From the NCBI GenBank assembly GCA_018223435.1, contig JAGTTO010000001.1, forward strand, positions 2,604,001 through 2,668,000: a stretch of DNA of 64,000 bases, written 5' to 3'. The translations under genes were made by a program, and so were the position numbers. Positions within the stretch are counted from its first letter, which is position 1. Each line of letters starts with the position of its first letter. The DNA comes from Lachnospiraceae bacterium Marseille-Q4251 (lineage in GTDB: Bacteria; Bacillota; Clostridia; Lachnospirales; Lachnospiraceae). A model generated the notes under the pieces. That model saw only the letters and a program-made list of their open reading frames with translations. It was not told the DNA's origin and did not search any database. This document shows, piece after piece, positions 8,600-17,654 of the stretch.

Positions 8600-8632
8600 C
8601 AGGAATCTCAAAAAAGAGGTTTCTGTTTTTTT
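8600..8632 (+). terminator. Terminator after the YkgJ-family gene
   Basis: A ten-pair stem (8600-8609 with 8616-8625, two G-U pairs) is followed by seven T. Confidence 0.8.
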
Positions 8633-8676
8633 ATTGGAATGAAAATAGTAAATTTAGATACAATAAAAAATACATT

Positions 8677-8705
8677 TTGTATTTATTTTACTGAAACTAT
8701 ATGAT
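8677..8705 (+). promoter_or_regulatory. Promoter of the AAA-ATPase gene
   Basis: TTGTAT (8677-8682), a 17-base spacer, then TATGAT (8700-8705). Its predicted start point, near 8712, excludes the in-frame GTG at 8709 as a start codon. Confidence 0.5.
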
Positions 8706-8735
8706 ATAGTGGAATTAAGAATGGGGGAAAACATC

Positions 8736-10094
8736 ATGAATGATATTTATTTACTTAATTATTCGGTCAGGGGAATAAAGACCTTAGATCAGTTGGTTTC
8801 GCTATCCTTTTATAAAAAGACAATTTCCAGAGATATGGATACGCAGGAATATAACATCAAAGGAATTTATGGTATGAATGGTTCCGGTAAGTCAGGAATT
8901 ATTACCTCCGTTGCGATTCTCAAAAATCTTTTGATTGATCCGGACTACTTAAATAATCCGATCACTCAGAAAAATCTGGATGGAATTATAAATAAGAAAA
9001 CAAAAGAACTGTTTATGGAAGCTGATTATCTGGTTGACTTGAAAAAAGATTTGTTTTGTTTTCGATATTGTGTGACTTTAGCAAAGGATGTATCTGGAAA
9101 ATATGTAATTTCACAGGAATCGTTGGCTGTTCGGAAAGCCACATCGAAAAGTGATGAGCTGGGAATGATTTTTAAGGTAATTGCCGGTAAAGTGGACTTT
9201 CTTTATGGAGAGAAAAAAGAGGATTCCTTTTCTACTGCTGTCATAAATAGAACGATGAATTTATTGTCGACGACTTCCATGTGTGCGTTACTTTGTGGAA
9301 AGTTTTTATATGAAAACAGGAAGAAAATTCAGGAAAACCAGATTGTTTTTGTTAATACCATCAGTAACCTTTATATTTTGGGACACAAGTTGCATATTTA
9401 TCTGGATCAGTCTGATGATCACAGAGAATTTGCAGCGATAAATTCAATGGAAAGTTATGAAAACAAATATGTTTCCGTACTTAAAAGTTATTTGAGAATG
9501 GATAACGATATCCTTAGTGTAATATCCGTTACGAGGAACCTTGTTTTAAAAGAAAAATACGCGCAATTTGAAAAAACGATCCATCGCTTATATGAGTTTC
9601 TCCATATTTTCAAATCGGATTTACAGGCTATAGAAATCGACAGAAAAGAAAATCAGGACTTTTTTGTCTGTGATCTGGTTATGGTCTATGATTCTTATAA
9701 GATTCATGCAGAATATGAAAGCACAGGTATTAAGAAATTAGTCCGCCTGTTTGCCTATTTAAACGAAATGGTTCGCGGTGGGATCGTGTTTATTGATGAG
9801 TTCGACTCGAACCTTCATGACGTTTATCTCTGTGCCTTACTGGAATATCTGATGGAATATGGAAAAGGACAGCTGTGTTTTACGACTCACAATGTAGGCC
9901 CCATGGATGTCTTAAAACAGCGAAAGAAATCCATCGATTTTTTGTCGGAGGATCATAAAATTTATCCGTGGACAAAGAGCGGTAATTATTCACCTTCGAG
10001 ACTCTACCGAAATGGCATGATTGAAGGTTCGCCGTTTAACGTGGATTCTATTGACTTTATCAGCGTATTTGGTTCAGGTGAGGAGGATGAATAA
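8736..10094 (+). CDS. AAA15/OLD-like ATPase, probable defence protein
   Basis: This 452-residue protein has Walker A GMNGSGKS at about residues 46-53 and Walker B FIDEFD at about 352-357. A TTHN sensor-like stretch (CFTTHNVG) follows. This layout, an ABC-type ATPase split by a long helical middle region, matches AAA15/RloA/OLD-type proteins found in abortive-infection systems. The ATG at 8736 is chosen because GGGGG at 8723-8727 sits eight bases upstream. The gene is much richer in A+T than its neighbours. The next gene overlaps by one base (TAATG), as in two-gene defence operons, but that partner is broken. The defence role is inferred from family and context. Confidence 0.7.
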   Translation: MNDIYLLNYSVRGIKTLDQLVSLSFYKKTISRDMDTQEYNIKGIYGMNGSGKSGIITSVAILKNLLIDPDYLNNPITQKNLDGIINKKTKELFMEADYLVDLKKDLFCFRYCVTLAKDVSGKYVISQESLAVRKATSKSDELGMIFKVIAGKVDFLYGEKKEDSFSTAVINRTMNLLSTTSMCALLCGKFLYENRKKIQENQIVFVNTISNLYILGHKLHIYLDQSDDHREFAAINSMESYENKYVSVLKSYLRMDNDILSVISVTRNLVLKEKYAQFEKTIHRLYEFLHIFKSDLQAIEIDRKENQDFFVCDLVMVYDSYKIHAEYESTGIKKLVRLFAYLNEMVRGGIVFIDEFDSNLHDVYLCALLEYLMEYGKGQLCFTTHNVGPMDVLKQRKKSIDFLSEDHKIYPWTKSGNYSPSRLYRNGMIEGSPFNVDSIDFISVFGSGEEDE

Positions 10095-10276
10095 TGGGAG
10101 TTCAGCTGATCTTTACCGTCGAAACCAATAAAAAATGTAATTCTGACTGGATCTACATTAAAGATACGGTGGAACATTTTTATGCATATGAGCGTACACA
10201 GCTTAAACTCAGCGTGGTGTATCTGGACGGAAAAGGAAACTACAGCAGTCGATACCGAGGCAGCATCCTGGCTTGA
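10094..10276 (+). pseudogene. Truncated partner gene of the AAA ATPase (N-terminal remnant)
   Basis: The frame starts with ATG overlapping the ATPase stop and encodes VQLIFTVETNKKCNSDWIYI, then YLDGKGNY near residue 50. The start resembles RloB/TOPRIM-like effector proteins that pair with AAA15 ATPases (family recall, not a search). The reading frame loses sense after about 10240 and stops at 10276, giving only 60 residues where a partner of 150-220 is expected. From about 10250 another frame carries the end of an unrelated Sel1-repeat protein, so the locus looks like a deletion junction. Confidence 0.55.
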
Positions 10277-10592
10277 AAAAGCTGCTTCGAAAAGCGATAT
10301 AGTCGCAAATTATGCAGCTGTTCTTTTGGGAGATATGTATGTAAATGGGCAGCTGGGGGAGCCGGACTATAGTAAGGCAATCGGGCTTTATAAACAAGCT
10401 GCGAACAATGAATATGGGCTTGCAATGCTACGCTTAGGCATGATCTATGAAAATGGCTGGTATGATATAGAAATCAATCTGGAAGAAGCACTGAAGTGGT
10501 ATCAGCTGGCTGCAGACCAAGATTATGACGGGGCGCAGGAATGTGTGGACCGTGTTGAAGCGGCTCTTCAGAATGCTGCTGAAGACAGCTGA
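10251..10592 (+). pseudogene. C-terminal fragment of a Sel1-repeat protein
   Basis: About 113 residues with Sel1/TPR-like repeats are encoded from about 10251, for example AVLLGDMYVNGQLGEPDYSKAIGLYKQAAN and LRLGMIYENGWYDIEINLEEALKWYQLAAD (read in pieces). Upstream of this point the same frame only reads out-of-phase sequence of the partner gene, although it stays open back to an ATG at 10182. No ribosome site fits a start at the repeat boundary. The fragment is therefore probably not expressed as a normal protein, though a 136-residue product from 10182 cannot be excluded. Confidence 0.55.
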
Positions 10593-10691
10593 CCGAAAAA
10601 CTCCACCGATTTACACCCTGTACGCCAGCTCCTGATCGTGTTAAAATAGGACAAACGCCTGTTTAAAAGGCACGACAGGAGACGCTATTTT

Positions 10692-11807
10692 ATGATTCAG
10701 ACACTGAAAACCGTAAAAGAATACAAAGAATCCCTCATCGCCCCGGCGATCCGCGAGATGCTGGAGGCCCTGGATATCGCCAGAGACTTAAGGCCCGGCA
10801 TGAAAGTAGTCATCAAGCCAAACCTTGTTATGGCGAAAAAGCCGGACGCGCCGGTGACGACCCACCCGCTGGTGGTGAAGGCCGTGGCGGAGTGGCTCCG
10901 GGAGCAGGGCATTGAGGACATTACGCTGGCGGAGAGCTCCGGCGGCCCCTACACGCCGGAGCATATGAAACGGATCTACCACGTCTGCGGCATGGACGCG
11001 ATCGGTGACAGCATCCATCTGAACGAGGACTGTTCTGCGGAGACGGTGAACTGTAAGGAAGGCTTTGCCAACCACAGTTTTCACCTCATCACGCCGATTG
11101 TGAAGGCAGACTATATCATCAACATCTGCAAGCTCAAAACCCATGCCATGACCGGCTATTCCGGCGGTATCAAGAACCTTTTCGGAACGATTCCGGGCCT
11201 TGAGAAACCGCAGATGCACTACCGCTGGCCTGAGATCGAGGATTTCTCCCGGATGCTGGTGGAGCTCGCTGAGACCGTAAATCCGAATCTTACGATCATT
11301 GACGCCATTGACGCCATGGAAGGAAACGGCCCCACCGGCGGCACCTCCCATCCGCTGAATCTTCTTCTGGCTTCCCGGGATATCTGGACCCAGGACTATT
11401 TTGCAGCAGGCCTCATGGGCCTTGATCCCATGGAGATCGTCATGATCCGCCAGGCCGTGGAAAAAGGCCTCGCGAAACCGGATGAGCTTAAGCTTGTGGG
11501 CGATCCGATTCCGGGAAGTCTCACACCCTTTAAAAAGCCGGATTCCATCAGCCTGGATTTTACCGGAAACGTGCCGGGCTTTTTGCGGAAACCCTTCGTC
11601 TTCGTGGCTTCCCGCCTCCTGAAATCCTACCCTCAGGTGAATCCAAAGCTCTGCGTGGGCTGCGGAAAATGCGCGGAAAGCTGTCCTGCGGGCATCATCC
11701 GCGTTGAGAATAAAAAGGCGAAATTCCGGAAAAAGGGCTGTATTTCCTGCTTCTGCTGCCAGGAAATGTGCCCGAAAAAGGCGATTTATGTGCGAAAAGC
11801 ACTGTAA
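10692..11807 (+). CDS. DUF362 protein with a C-terminal 2[4Fe-4S] ferredoxin domain
   Basis: This 371-residue protein joins an N-terminal DUF362 domain (VVIKPNLVMAKKPDAPVTTHP near residue 40, KLKTHAMTGYSGGIKNLFG near residue 155) to a bacterial ferredoxin domain with two clusters. The clusters are CVGCGKCAESCP near residue 320 and CISCFCCQEMCP near residue 350. It is probably a cytoplasmic redox protein; no substrate is known for the family. AGGAG precedes the ATG by about ten bases. It stands alone between the defence remnant and the mannan locus. Confidence 0.85.
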   Translation: MIQTLKTVKEYKESLIAPAIREMLEALDIARDLRPGMKVVIKPNLVMAKKPDAPVTTHPLVVKAVAEWLREQGIEDITLAESSGGPYTPEHMKRIYHVCGMDAIGDSIHLNEDCSAETVNCKEGFANHSFHLITPIVKADYIINICKLKTHAMTGYSGGIKNLFGTIPGLEKPQMHYRWPEIEDFSRMLVELAETVNPNLTIIDAIDAMEGNGPTGGTSHPLNLLLASRDIWTQDYFAAGLMGLDPMEIVMIRQAVEKGLAKPDELKLVGDPIPGSLTPFKKPDSISLDFTGNVPGFLRKPFVFVASRLLKSYPQVNPKLCVGCGKCAESCPAGIIRVENKKAKFRKKGCISCFCCQEMCPKKAIYVRKAL

Positions 11808-11846
11808 ACAGGAAAAAATGTCTGGTTTCATCCACTTAATGTTATA

Positions 11847-11875
11847 TTGACATGTCATTCAATGATATATATAAT
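11847..11875 (+). promoter_or_regulatory. Consensus promoter of the GntR/LacI regulator, with a palindrome over the -35 box
   Basis: TTGACA at 11847-11852, a 17-base spacer and TATAAT at 11870-11875 match the consensus perfectly. The palindrome TGACATGTCA (11848-11857) covers the -35 box and recurs in variant form at 13239 and 22549, which suggests an operator. Confidence 0.8.
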
Positions 11876-11938
11876 ACATTTAAAAAGATAATGAAAAGCA
11901 ATCATTTCTTTGAAAATGTTTGTATCAGAGGTGAAAAG

Positions 11939-13054
11939 GTGAAAAGAGACCCGTTATATCTGAAAATTTATAATGATCTGCTGGCCGGAATCAAGAACGG
12001 TACTTATGCTTTGGGAAGCAGGCTCCCATCGGAGAAGGAACTGTCCAGTAACTATGATGTGAGCCGTATCACCAGCAAGAAAGCACTGGAGATGCTGGCA
12101 GAGCAGAATATGATAACGAGAATGCCGGGAAAAGGTTCTTATGTGTCCTACTCCGGTGAAAGAGTAGATGAAATTGTGGATGGAATCCTGATTGAACGGC
12201 AGCCAGAAGGAAAAAAAGTAATCGGAGTGATCATTGATTCCTTTGGTGTTGCCTTTGGAAGCCAGCTGGTCTGCGGTATCGAATGGGAATGCCGGGAGCA
12301 GGGCTATTATATGATGCTGCGGTGTACCTACGGAAGCGTGGAGGAGGAGGCGAAAGCCATCGAGGATCTCAGGAGCTTCGGGGTGTGCGGCATCATTCTG
12401 ATGTGCGTGCAGGGTGAAACCTATAATGCAGCAGTGCTGAAGCTTTCTGTGGAAAAATATCCGGTTGTCCTGGTGGACCGGGAATTGAAGGGAGTCCCCA
12501 TTCCCTGCGTGGGAACGGATAACTACAATGCAGTGAAGGAACTGATGAACATTCTGTTTAAGAATGGTCATAAAAATATCTGTTTCCTATCACATCCCTT
12601 CCTTAGGACCTCCACGGTGGAGGCACGGTTTGAGGGCTATAAGGATAGCTATCTGGAGCATAACCTTGTGACGAACGAAGGCCTCTGGATCACGGATATC
12701 GGTTCTATGGTTCCACAGCATGACAGGAAACAGGAGCAGGAAGAGGCGGATCAGCACAGAATCGAGAACTATATTCTGGAGAATCCCCAGGTAACTGCCT
12801 TCCTGGCAGTGGATCATACGACCGCTGTTATGACTTATAAGATATTGAAAAAACTAAATTTAGATCAGGAAAAAGAACTGGTATTTTTTGACGGCGTTGA
12901 TGAGAAAAATGACGCCAGCCCGATTTTTACCCATGTTATGCAGGGAGAAGGAGAGATTGGGAGAACGGCTGTCAGGTATCTGATCGATCGGATAAGAGGA
13001 AGAGAAGTACCGGAGAGAACCTACATCCCATACGATATTGTCAGGGGAAAATAG
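11939..13054 (+). CDS. AraR-like transcription regulator (GntR winged helix + LacI-type sugar-binding domain)
   Basis: This 371-residue protein has an N-terminal GntR DNA-binding domain (PLYLKIYNDLLAGIKNG, then SRLPSEKELSSNYDVSRITSKKALEML, in about residues 5-65). A LacI/periplasmic-binding-like effector domain follows from about residue 95 (KVIGVIIDSFG, FDGVDEKND). The GTG at 11939 is chosen for three reasons: AGAGGTG lies six bases upstream, the in-frame ATG at 11852 lies inside the promoter, and the paralogue at 21272-22381 begins at the same place in the alignment. It probably represses the mannan-utilisation operon downstream and itself until a sugar binds. Confidence 0.85.
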   Translation: MKRDPLYLKIYNDLLAGIKNGTYALGSRLPSEKELSSNYDVSRITSKKALEMLAEQNMITRMPGKGSYVSYSGERVDEIVDGILIERQPEGKKVIGVIIDSFGVAFGSQLVCGIEWECREQGYYMMLRCTYGSVEEEAKAIEDLRSFGVCGIILMCVQGETYNAAVLKLSVEKYPVVLVDRELKGVPIPCVGTDNYNAVKELMNILFKNGHKNICFLSHPFLRTSTVEARFEGYKDSYLEHNLVTNEGLWITDIGSMVPQHDRKQEQEEADQHRIENYILENPQVTAFLAVDHTTAVMTYKILKKLNLDQEKELVFFDGVDEKNDASPIFTHVMQGEGEIGRTAVRYLIDRIRGREVPERTYIPYDIVRGK

Positions 13055-13068
13055 AGAAAAGTAAGACA

Positions 13069-13112
13069 GAAGACTGGAATCCTATAGACAGGATTTCCGG
13101 TCTTCTTTTTTT
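13069..13112 (+). terminator. Terminator after the GntR/LacI regulator
   Basis: GAAGACTGGAATCCT pairs with AGGATTTCCGGTCTTC (one bulge), followed by seven T. Confidence 0.85.
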
Positions 13113-13237
13113 ATACAAGGAAACAATCTGCCTGAACAATAAATGGTATATGACAGCTTCTGCTTCTCAGAGATAGCGAAACAGCAATGAATAAAATGAT
13201 ATAACTGATATAATACATATGTTTATGTAAAAAATGC

Positions 13238-13266
13238 TTGACATATCATGGAAATGTTGATAATAT
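13238..13266 (+). promoter_or_regulatory. Promoter of the alpha-mannan transporter/hydrolase operon
   Basis: This lies in the 342-base gap 13055-13396, whose only other content is the terminator above and AT-rich sequence. TTGACA (13238-13243), a 17-base spacer, TAATAT (13261-13266). The candidate operator TGACATATCA (13239-13248) overlaps the -35 box. The mRNA leader would be about 125 bases. Confidence 0.65.
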
Positions 13267-13396
13267 ATGGGCATGTTAACAAGATAGGACGAAGAAAACG
13301 AGAGAAAGAACCTAAAAACTTCAAAAAAATCAAGAATAAAAAATAAATGATATAAATAATATATATAACATAAACAAACCGGAAAGGGGAAGAAGC

Positions 13397-14293
13397 ATGA
13401 GAAAGGGAAAAAAGAGAAAAGAAGCGGAACAAGTAATTGGCAAGCAGGATCGGATGGGACGGCTGTTTGTGGCACCACCGGTAATTTTGTTTTTGATGTT
13501 CACGTTGATCCCGATGATCATGGCCATCGGAATGAGCTTCACAAAGTACGATGTCATCAATCCTCCTTCCTTCGTGGGAATGGCGAACTTCAAGAAGCTG
13601 ATCCATGATGAATTTTTCTGGATTGCACTGAAAAACACCTGTGTTTATACCATCTTATATGTACCGCTGGGACTTCTGATTTCCTTGGGAGCGGCCCTGT
13701 TCCTGAATGCGGATCAGAAGTTTGTCGGATTATTCCGGACCTTGTTTTATCTGCCGGTGCTTTCTTCCACGGTTGCGACGGCAACCCTGTGGTTCTGGAT
13801 CCTGAATCCGCAGCTTGGTCTTCTGAATGGCATCTTAAGAATCTTCGGCATTCCGAATCAGGCATGGCTTTACAATTCCAGACTGGCGATGATCTCCATT
13901 GTTATGATGAGCCTCTGGGCCGGCTTTGGCGGAAACATGATGATCTTCCTCGCAGGACTCAAGGGAATTTCCCCGGTCTATTATGAGGCGGCGAAGATCG
14001 AGGGCGCGAACCGCTGGCAGATGTTCACCCAGATCACGATGCCTTCCATCACCAAAACAACTTTCCTGGTATCTACGATGCTTATTATCGGTACCTTCCA
14101 GGTATTCGACCAGGCCTTTGTTCTTACGAAGGGCGGCCCTGGAAATGCGACGATCACATTGGTTTACTACATTTACAACAACGGCTTCAACAATCTGAAT
14201 ATGGGATATGCGTCCAGTATTTCACTGGTTCTGTTTGCGATTATTTTACTGATGACAGTCATAAATACCAAGATCAACAAAGCGGATATCTGA
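13397..14293 (+). CDS. Sugar ABC transporter permease, MalF/UgpA type
   Basis: This 298-residue protein has a cytoplasmic basic start, then about six membrane helices. The first is LFVAPPVILFLMFTLIPMIMAIGMSF. The EAA loop reads VYYEAAKIEGANRWQMFTQITMP near residue 195. GGAAAGGGGAAG precedes the ATG. It is the first gene of an operon with a second permease, a binding protein, GH76, GH38 and GH76, so the imported sugar is most likely alpha-linked manno-oligosaccharide. No ATPase gene is present, so a shared MsmX-like ATPase must energise it. Confidence 0.9.
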   Translation: MRKGKKRKEAEQVIGKQDRMGRLFVAPPVILFLMFTLIPMIMAIGMSFTKYDVINPPSFVGMANFKKLIHDEFFWIALKNTCVYTILYVPLGLLISLGAALFLNADQKFVGLFRTLFYLPVLSSTVATATLWFWILNPQLGLLNGILRIFGIPNQAWLYNSRLAMISIVMMSLWAGFGGNMMIFLAGLKGISPVYYEAAKIEGANRWQMFTQITMPSITKTTFLVSTMLIIGTFQVFDQAFVLTKGGPGNATITLVYYIYNNGFNNLNMGYASSISLVLFAIILLMTVINTKINKADI

Positions 14294-14309
14294 CAGGAGG
14301 CAGAGCATT

Positions 14310-15185
14310 ATGGGAATGAAAAAAGCAAAAAAAGTAAGAAGCGTATTCTGGTACATAGGAGCGATCTTCATTTCTCTGATCACGGTCTATCCGTTCTTGT
14401 GGATGATCGCAACCTCGTTTAAACCGGAGATGGAAATTTACTCCAAATCCCTGGCTTTGTTCTCGGAGAATTTTTCTCTGCAGAACTATAAGAAAGCCTT
14501 TGACGTAATTCCTTTTGGAAGATATTTCCTGAACTCCTTTTATCTGGCAGGAATGGGAGTGCTGACCAATGTATTTCTGGGAGCGCTGGCTGGTTATTCC
14601 TTCGCAAAATTAAAATTCAGAGGCAGAAAAGTCACCTTCAGCCTGCTTCTGTCCTCCATGATGATTCCCGGAGTGATTACGATGATTCCGCAGTTCCTGG
14701 TTCTGAAAAACTTCCCGCTGGTAGGCGGAAACAATATCTTCGGACAGGGTGGTCAGGGACTGATCAACCACTATGCGGCCATTATTCTGCCGGGTGCAGT
14801 AGGAGCCTATGCAGTCTTCTTTATGAAACAGTTTTTTGAAACGCTTCCGGATGAACTGGCAGAGGCGGCCAGAGTGGATGGATGCAGCGAGTTTAGGATC
14901 TTCTGGAACATTTATCTGCCGCTGATTCTTCCCGCAGCAGTCACCCTTGGAATCATGACCTTCCAGAGCGGATGGAACAGCTTTATGTGGCCGATGATCG
15001 TCCTGAACTCAAGGGATATGATGACGATTCAGGTGGGACTTTCTACCTTCCAGTATCAGTACAACACACAGTACGGTCCGCTGATGGCCGGCACCGTGAT
15101 TTCCGTTTTACCGACCTTACTGCTTTTCCTGTTTGCACAGAAATATTACATTCAGGGTATTGCTTTTTCCGGAAGCAAGGATTGA
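14310..15185 (+). CDS. Sugar ABC transporter permease, MalG/UgpE type
   Basis: This 291-residue partner of the permease at 13397 starts 16 bases after it, behind GACAGGAGG. About six membrane helices are visible (FISLITVYPFLWMIATSF first). The EAA loop ELAEAARVDGCSEFRIFWNIYLP lies near residue 185, and the C-terminus ends QKYYIQGIAFSGSKD. A periplasmic-side stretch at about residues 125-155 (LVGGNNIFGQGGQGLINHYA) is typical of this branch. The two permeases form the heterodimeric channel. Confidence 0.9.
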   Translation: MGMKKAKKVRSVFWYIGAIFISLITVYPFLWMIATSFKPEMEIYSKSLALFSENFSLQNYKKAFDVIPFGRYFLNSFYLAGMGVLTNVFLGALAGYSFAKLKFRGRKVTFSLLLSSMMIPGVITMIPQFLVLKNFPLVGGNNIFGQGGQGLINHYAAIILPGAVGAYAVFFMKQFFETLPDELAEAARVDGCSEFRIFWNIYLPLILPAAVTLGIMTFQSGWNSFMWPMIVLNSRDMMTIQVGLSTFQYQYNTQYGPLMAGTVISVLPTLLLFLFAQKYYIQGIAFSGSKD

Positions 15186-15279
15186 TAACCGGATACCCTG
15201 GCAGTTATTTTATCACTGATCGTTCGGCGAAGGCCTGATGATAGTACAGTCATACTTATAAAAAAGGAGGAAACAGATT

Positions 15280-16545
15280 ATGAGAAGAAAGAGCGTAGCA
15301 TTAGTTATGGCAGCTGCAACGGCATTGAGCCTGATGGCAGGCAGCGGCGTATCTGCACTGGCAGATGAGGAAACTGTGGAACTTACCATGTGGGGAGGCT
15401 GGGCTGGTGACCAGATCGGACAGCTGGAAAAACAGCTGGAAGGATTTAATAATTCCCAGGATAAGATCCATGTTACTTACATGGCACAGGATTCCATGGA
15501 GCAGAAGCTTCTGACCGCCATCGCTTCCGATGAGGTACCGGATATCGTGCTTTGGGACCGTTTCAATACAAGCGTATATGCCCCCAAGGGAGCACTGATG
15601 GCACTCGATGATTATGTGGAGAAAGACAGCATCGACCTGGATCAGTTTTATGAGCCGGCAGTGGACGAGCTCAGATCCGGCGACAACTTATACGGTATTC
15701 CGCTGACAGTTGATACTCGAATCATTTTCTACAACAAGGATCTCCTGGAAGAGGCAGGCGTAGATCCGGCTTCCATCACCGACTGGAACAGCCTGGAAGA
15801 GGCAGCTGTGAAGCTGACAAAATGGGATGGCAATGTTCTGGAGCAGTCCGGTTTCTCCATGAAAGACGTAGGCTTGTTCAATAACTGGATCGCACAGGCA
15901 GGCGGCCAGATGATCGACGATACCACAAACCCGCCGACAACCGCCTTCAATTCTGAGGCAGGTCTTACCGTATTAGAGTACTGGAACAAACTGCTCAATG
16001 AGGATAAAGTATACCAGCTCGGTTTCGAGGATGGCCTGGGCGGAGATGGCTTCAAAGCAGGTAAAGTGGCAATGACCTTCAATGGTCCCTGGGTTCTGGA
16101 ACAATACAAAGAAGCTGGCCTGAACTTTGGTGTCATTGGACAGCCGAAAGGACCTTCCGGCGATATGCACGCAATGATGGGTGGTTTTGGTCTGGCAATC
16201 CCGAACAAAGCAAAACATGCAGACGAAGCCTGGGAGTTCATCAAATGGTGGACCACACAGCCGGAGAACGGTGTAGAGTTCTGCAAGATCAGCGGAAATA
16301 TGCCGGCAAACAAGGCTGCAGCAGAAGATCCTTACTTCGCAGAAGATGACGTTTTTGAAGTATTTACAGAGGCTTATACCTATGCCGGAATCCGTTCCAA
16401 AGTACTGGGTTATTCTGACGTAGAAGGTCTGGCACTGATTCCTCAGCTGCAGAAATATGTAGCAGGCGAGATCAGCGCAGAAGAAGCTTTGGCAAACGCA
16501 CAGTCACAGGGCGACAGCATTTTAGCAGAGGCTGCACAGCAGTAA
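15280..16545 (+). CDS. Sugar-binding protein of the alpha-mannan ABC transporter
   Basis: This 421-residue protein has a signal peptide (RRKSVALVMAAATALSLMAG, cleavage probably near SALADEE) followed by a classic extracellular sugar-binding domain. That domain includes VELTMWGGWAGDQIGQLEKQ, DIVLWDRFNTSVYAPKGALM and VAMTFNGPWVLEQYK. AAAAAGGAGGAAAC lies before the ATG. As with the other binding proteins here there is no lipobox cysteine. The neighbouring GH76 and GH38 genes suggest manno-oligosaccharides as ligand. A terminator-like hairpin right after the gene would raise its expression relative to the hydrolases. Confidence 0.9.
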   Translation: MRRKSVALVMAAATALSLMAGSGVSALADEETVELTMWGGWAGDQIGQLEKQLEGFNNSQDKIHVTYMAQDSMEQKLLTAIASDEVPDIVLWDRFNTSVYAPKGALMALDDYVEKDSIDLDQFYEPAVDELRSGDNLYGIPLTVDTRIIFYNKDLLEEAGVDPASITDWNSLEEAAVKLTKWDGNVLEQSGFSMKDVGLFNNWIAQAGGQMIDDTTNPPTTAFNSEAGLTVLEYWNKLLNEDKVYQLGFEDGLGGDGFKAGKVAMTFNGPWVLEQYKEAGLNFGVIGQPKGPSGDMHAMMGGFGLAIPNKAKHADEAWEFIKWWTTQPENGVEFCKISGNMPANKAAAEDPYFAEDDVFEVFTEAYTYAGIRSKVLGYSDVEGLALIPQLQKYVAGEISAEEALANAQSQGDSILAEAAQQ

Positions 16546-16563
16546 ACATGCAATGGTGGAAAA

Positions 16564-16595
16564 AGTCTGCTGACAGAAGTCAGCAGGCTTTTTTT
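16564..16595 (+). terminator. Partial terminator between the binding protein and the hydrolases
   Basis: An eleven-pair stem (AGTCTGCTGAC with GTCAGCAGGCT) is followed by seven T. As the hydrolase genes follow within 25 bases with no new promoter seen, it probably attenuates rather than stops transcription. Confidence 0.75.
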
Positions 16596-16618
16596 AAAAC
16601 CAGGAAAGGACAGAAAAC

Positions 16619-17638
16619 ATGAATATCTATGAATCAGCCTGCGAGAAAGCACAGGAAGGCTTATGGAATTGTTTTTTTGACGAAAAAACGGGAGTAATGG
16701 TAAATCACATGCCCGTCCGGAAAGAGGAAAACTGGATCTACTGGTGGCATGCCCACGCTTTGGATGCACTGCTGGACGGATATTTGAGAAAAACGGAAGA
16801 GGAATATCTGGAGCGCTTCCGCAAAGAATATGCAGGTACTTATCGGGAAAATGGCAATACGCTTCTGCATAACTGGTACGATGACATGGAGTGGATGACA
16901 CTGGCGCTTCTTCGAGCCTGGGATGCGACAAAGGACGAAGAATACAAGAAACAGGCGCTTTTTGTCTGGGAGGACATCAAGACTGCATGGAATGATGCCT
17001 GCGGCGGTGGAATGGCCTGGAAAAAAGATCAGCTCGATTACAAAAATACACCGGCCAATGCTCCGGCAGCGATCATTGCCTTCCGTCTCTATCAGCGTTT
17101 TGGAAAGAAAGAAGACCTGGAATGGGGAGAGAAAATTTTCACCTGGAACAGAGATCAGCTGATGGATCCTGAAACCTGCTTTGTCTGGGACGGCATGAAC
17201 CGGGAAGGCGACGGAAAGATCGATAAGGAATGGAAATTTACCTATTGTCAGGGTGTGATGCTCGGCGCGGCCCTGGAGTATTACCGGATTACCGGGGAGA
17301 AGGAACAGCTGGAGCTGGCCAAAAAGATCGCACGCAGGGCGGTAGTGAAGCTTGCCGGCGAGGATGGAATCTTCAATTATGAAGGCAAGGATGACTGCGG
17401 TCTTTTCCGGGGAATCTATTTCCGCTATTTATACGAGCTGGTTATGGCAGCTGACGACTGTGACGATCTGAAAAAGATCATCCTTAAGAATGCGGCTGCG
17501 GTTTCCAAAGCGATGCGCGAGGATGGACTGGTCGGCGGAGACTGGAGAAGTGTCTCTGCGGGAGAGATTGATCTGGCACAGCATTTGAGCGGTGTGATGG
17601 TACTGGAAATGGCAGCAAAGTTAGTGAAAGAGGACTGA
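16619..17638 (+). CDS. GH76 family alpha-1,6-mannanase/mannosidase-type enzyme, intracellular
   Basis: This 339-residue (alpha/alpha)6-barrel protein has no signal peptide, so it acts inside the cell on imported oligosaccharides. The catalytic Asp pair of GH76 is seen in WYDDMEWMTLALLRAWD (Asp88 and Asp89). Other family marks are WNDACGGGMAWKKDQ near residue 125 and WKFTYCQGVMLGAALEYYR near residue 205. AGGAAAGGACAG lies upstream of the ATG. It is 16 bases from the GH38 gene. Its mature region is related to the secreted GH76 at 20104, suggesting an outside/inside division of labour on alpha-1,6-mannan backbones. Confidence 0.85.
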   Translation: MNIYESACEKAQEGLWNCFFDEKTGVMVNHMPVRKEENWIYWWHAHALDALLDGYLRKTEEEYLERFRKEYAGTYRENGNTLLHNWYDDMEWMTLALLRAWDATKDEEYKKQALFVWEDIKTAWNDACGGGMAWKKDQLDYKNTPANAPAAIIAFRLYQRFGKKEDLEWGEKIFTWNRDQLMDPETCFVWDGMNREGDGKIDKEWKFTYCQGVMLGAALEYYRITGEKEQLELAKKIARRAVVKLAGEDGIFNYEGKDDCGLFRGIYFRYLYELVMAADDCDDLKKIILKNAAAVSKAMREDGLVGGDWRSVSAGEIDLAQHLSGVMVLEMAAKLVKED

Positions 17639-17654
17639 AAGGAACGGAGCAAAA

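Noticed and set aside
11852..11938. Longer start for the first GntR/LacI regulator at ATG 11852
   Set aside because: That ATG lies within the -35 box of a perfect promoter, and the paralogue aligns with the GTG at 11939.
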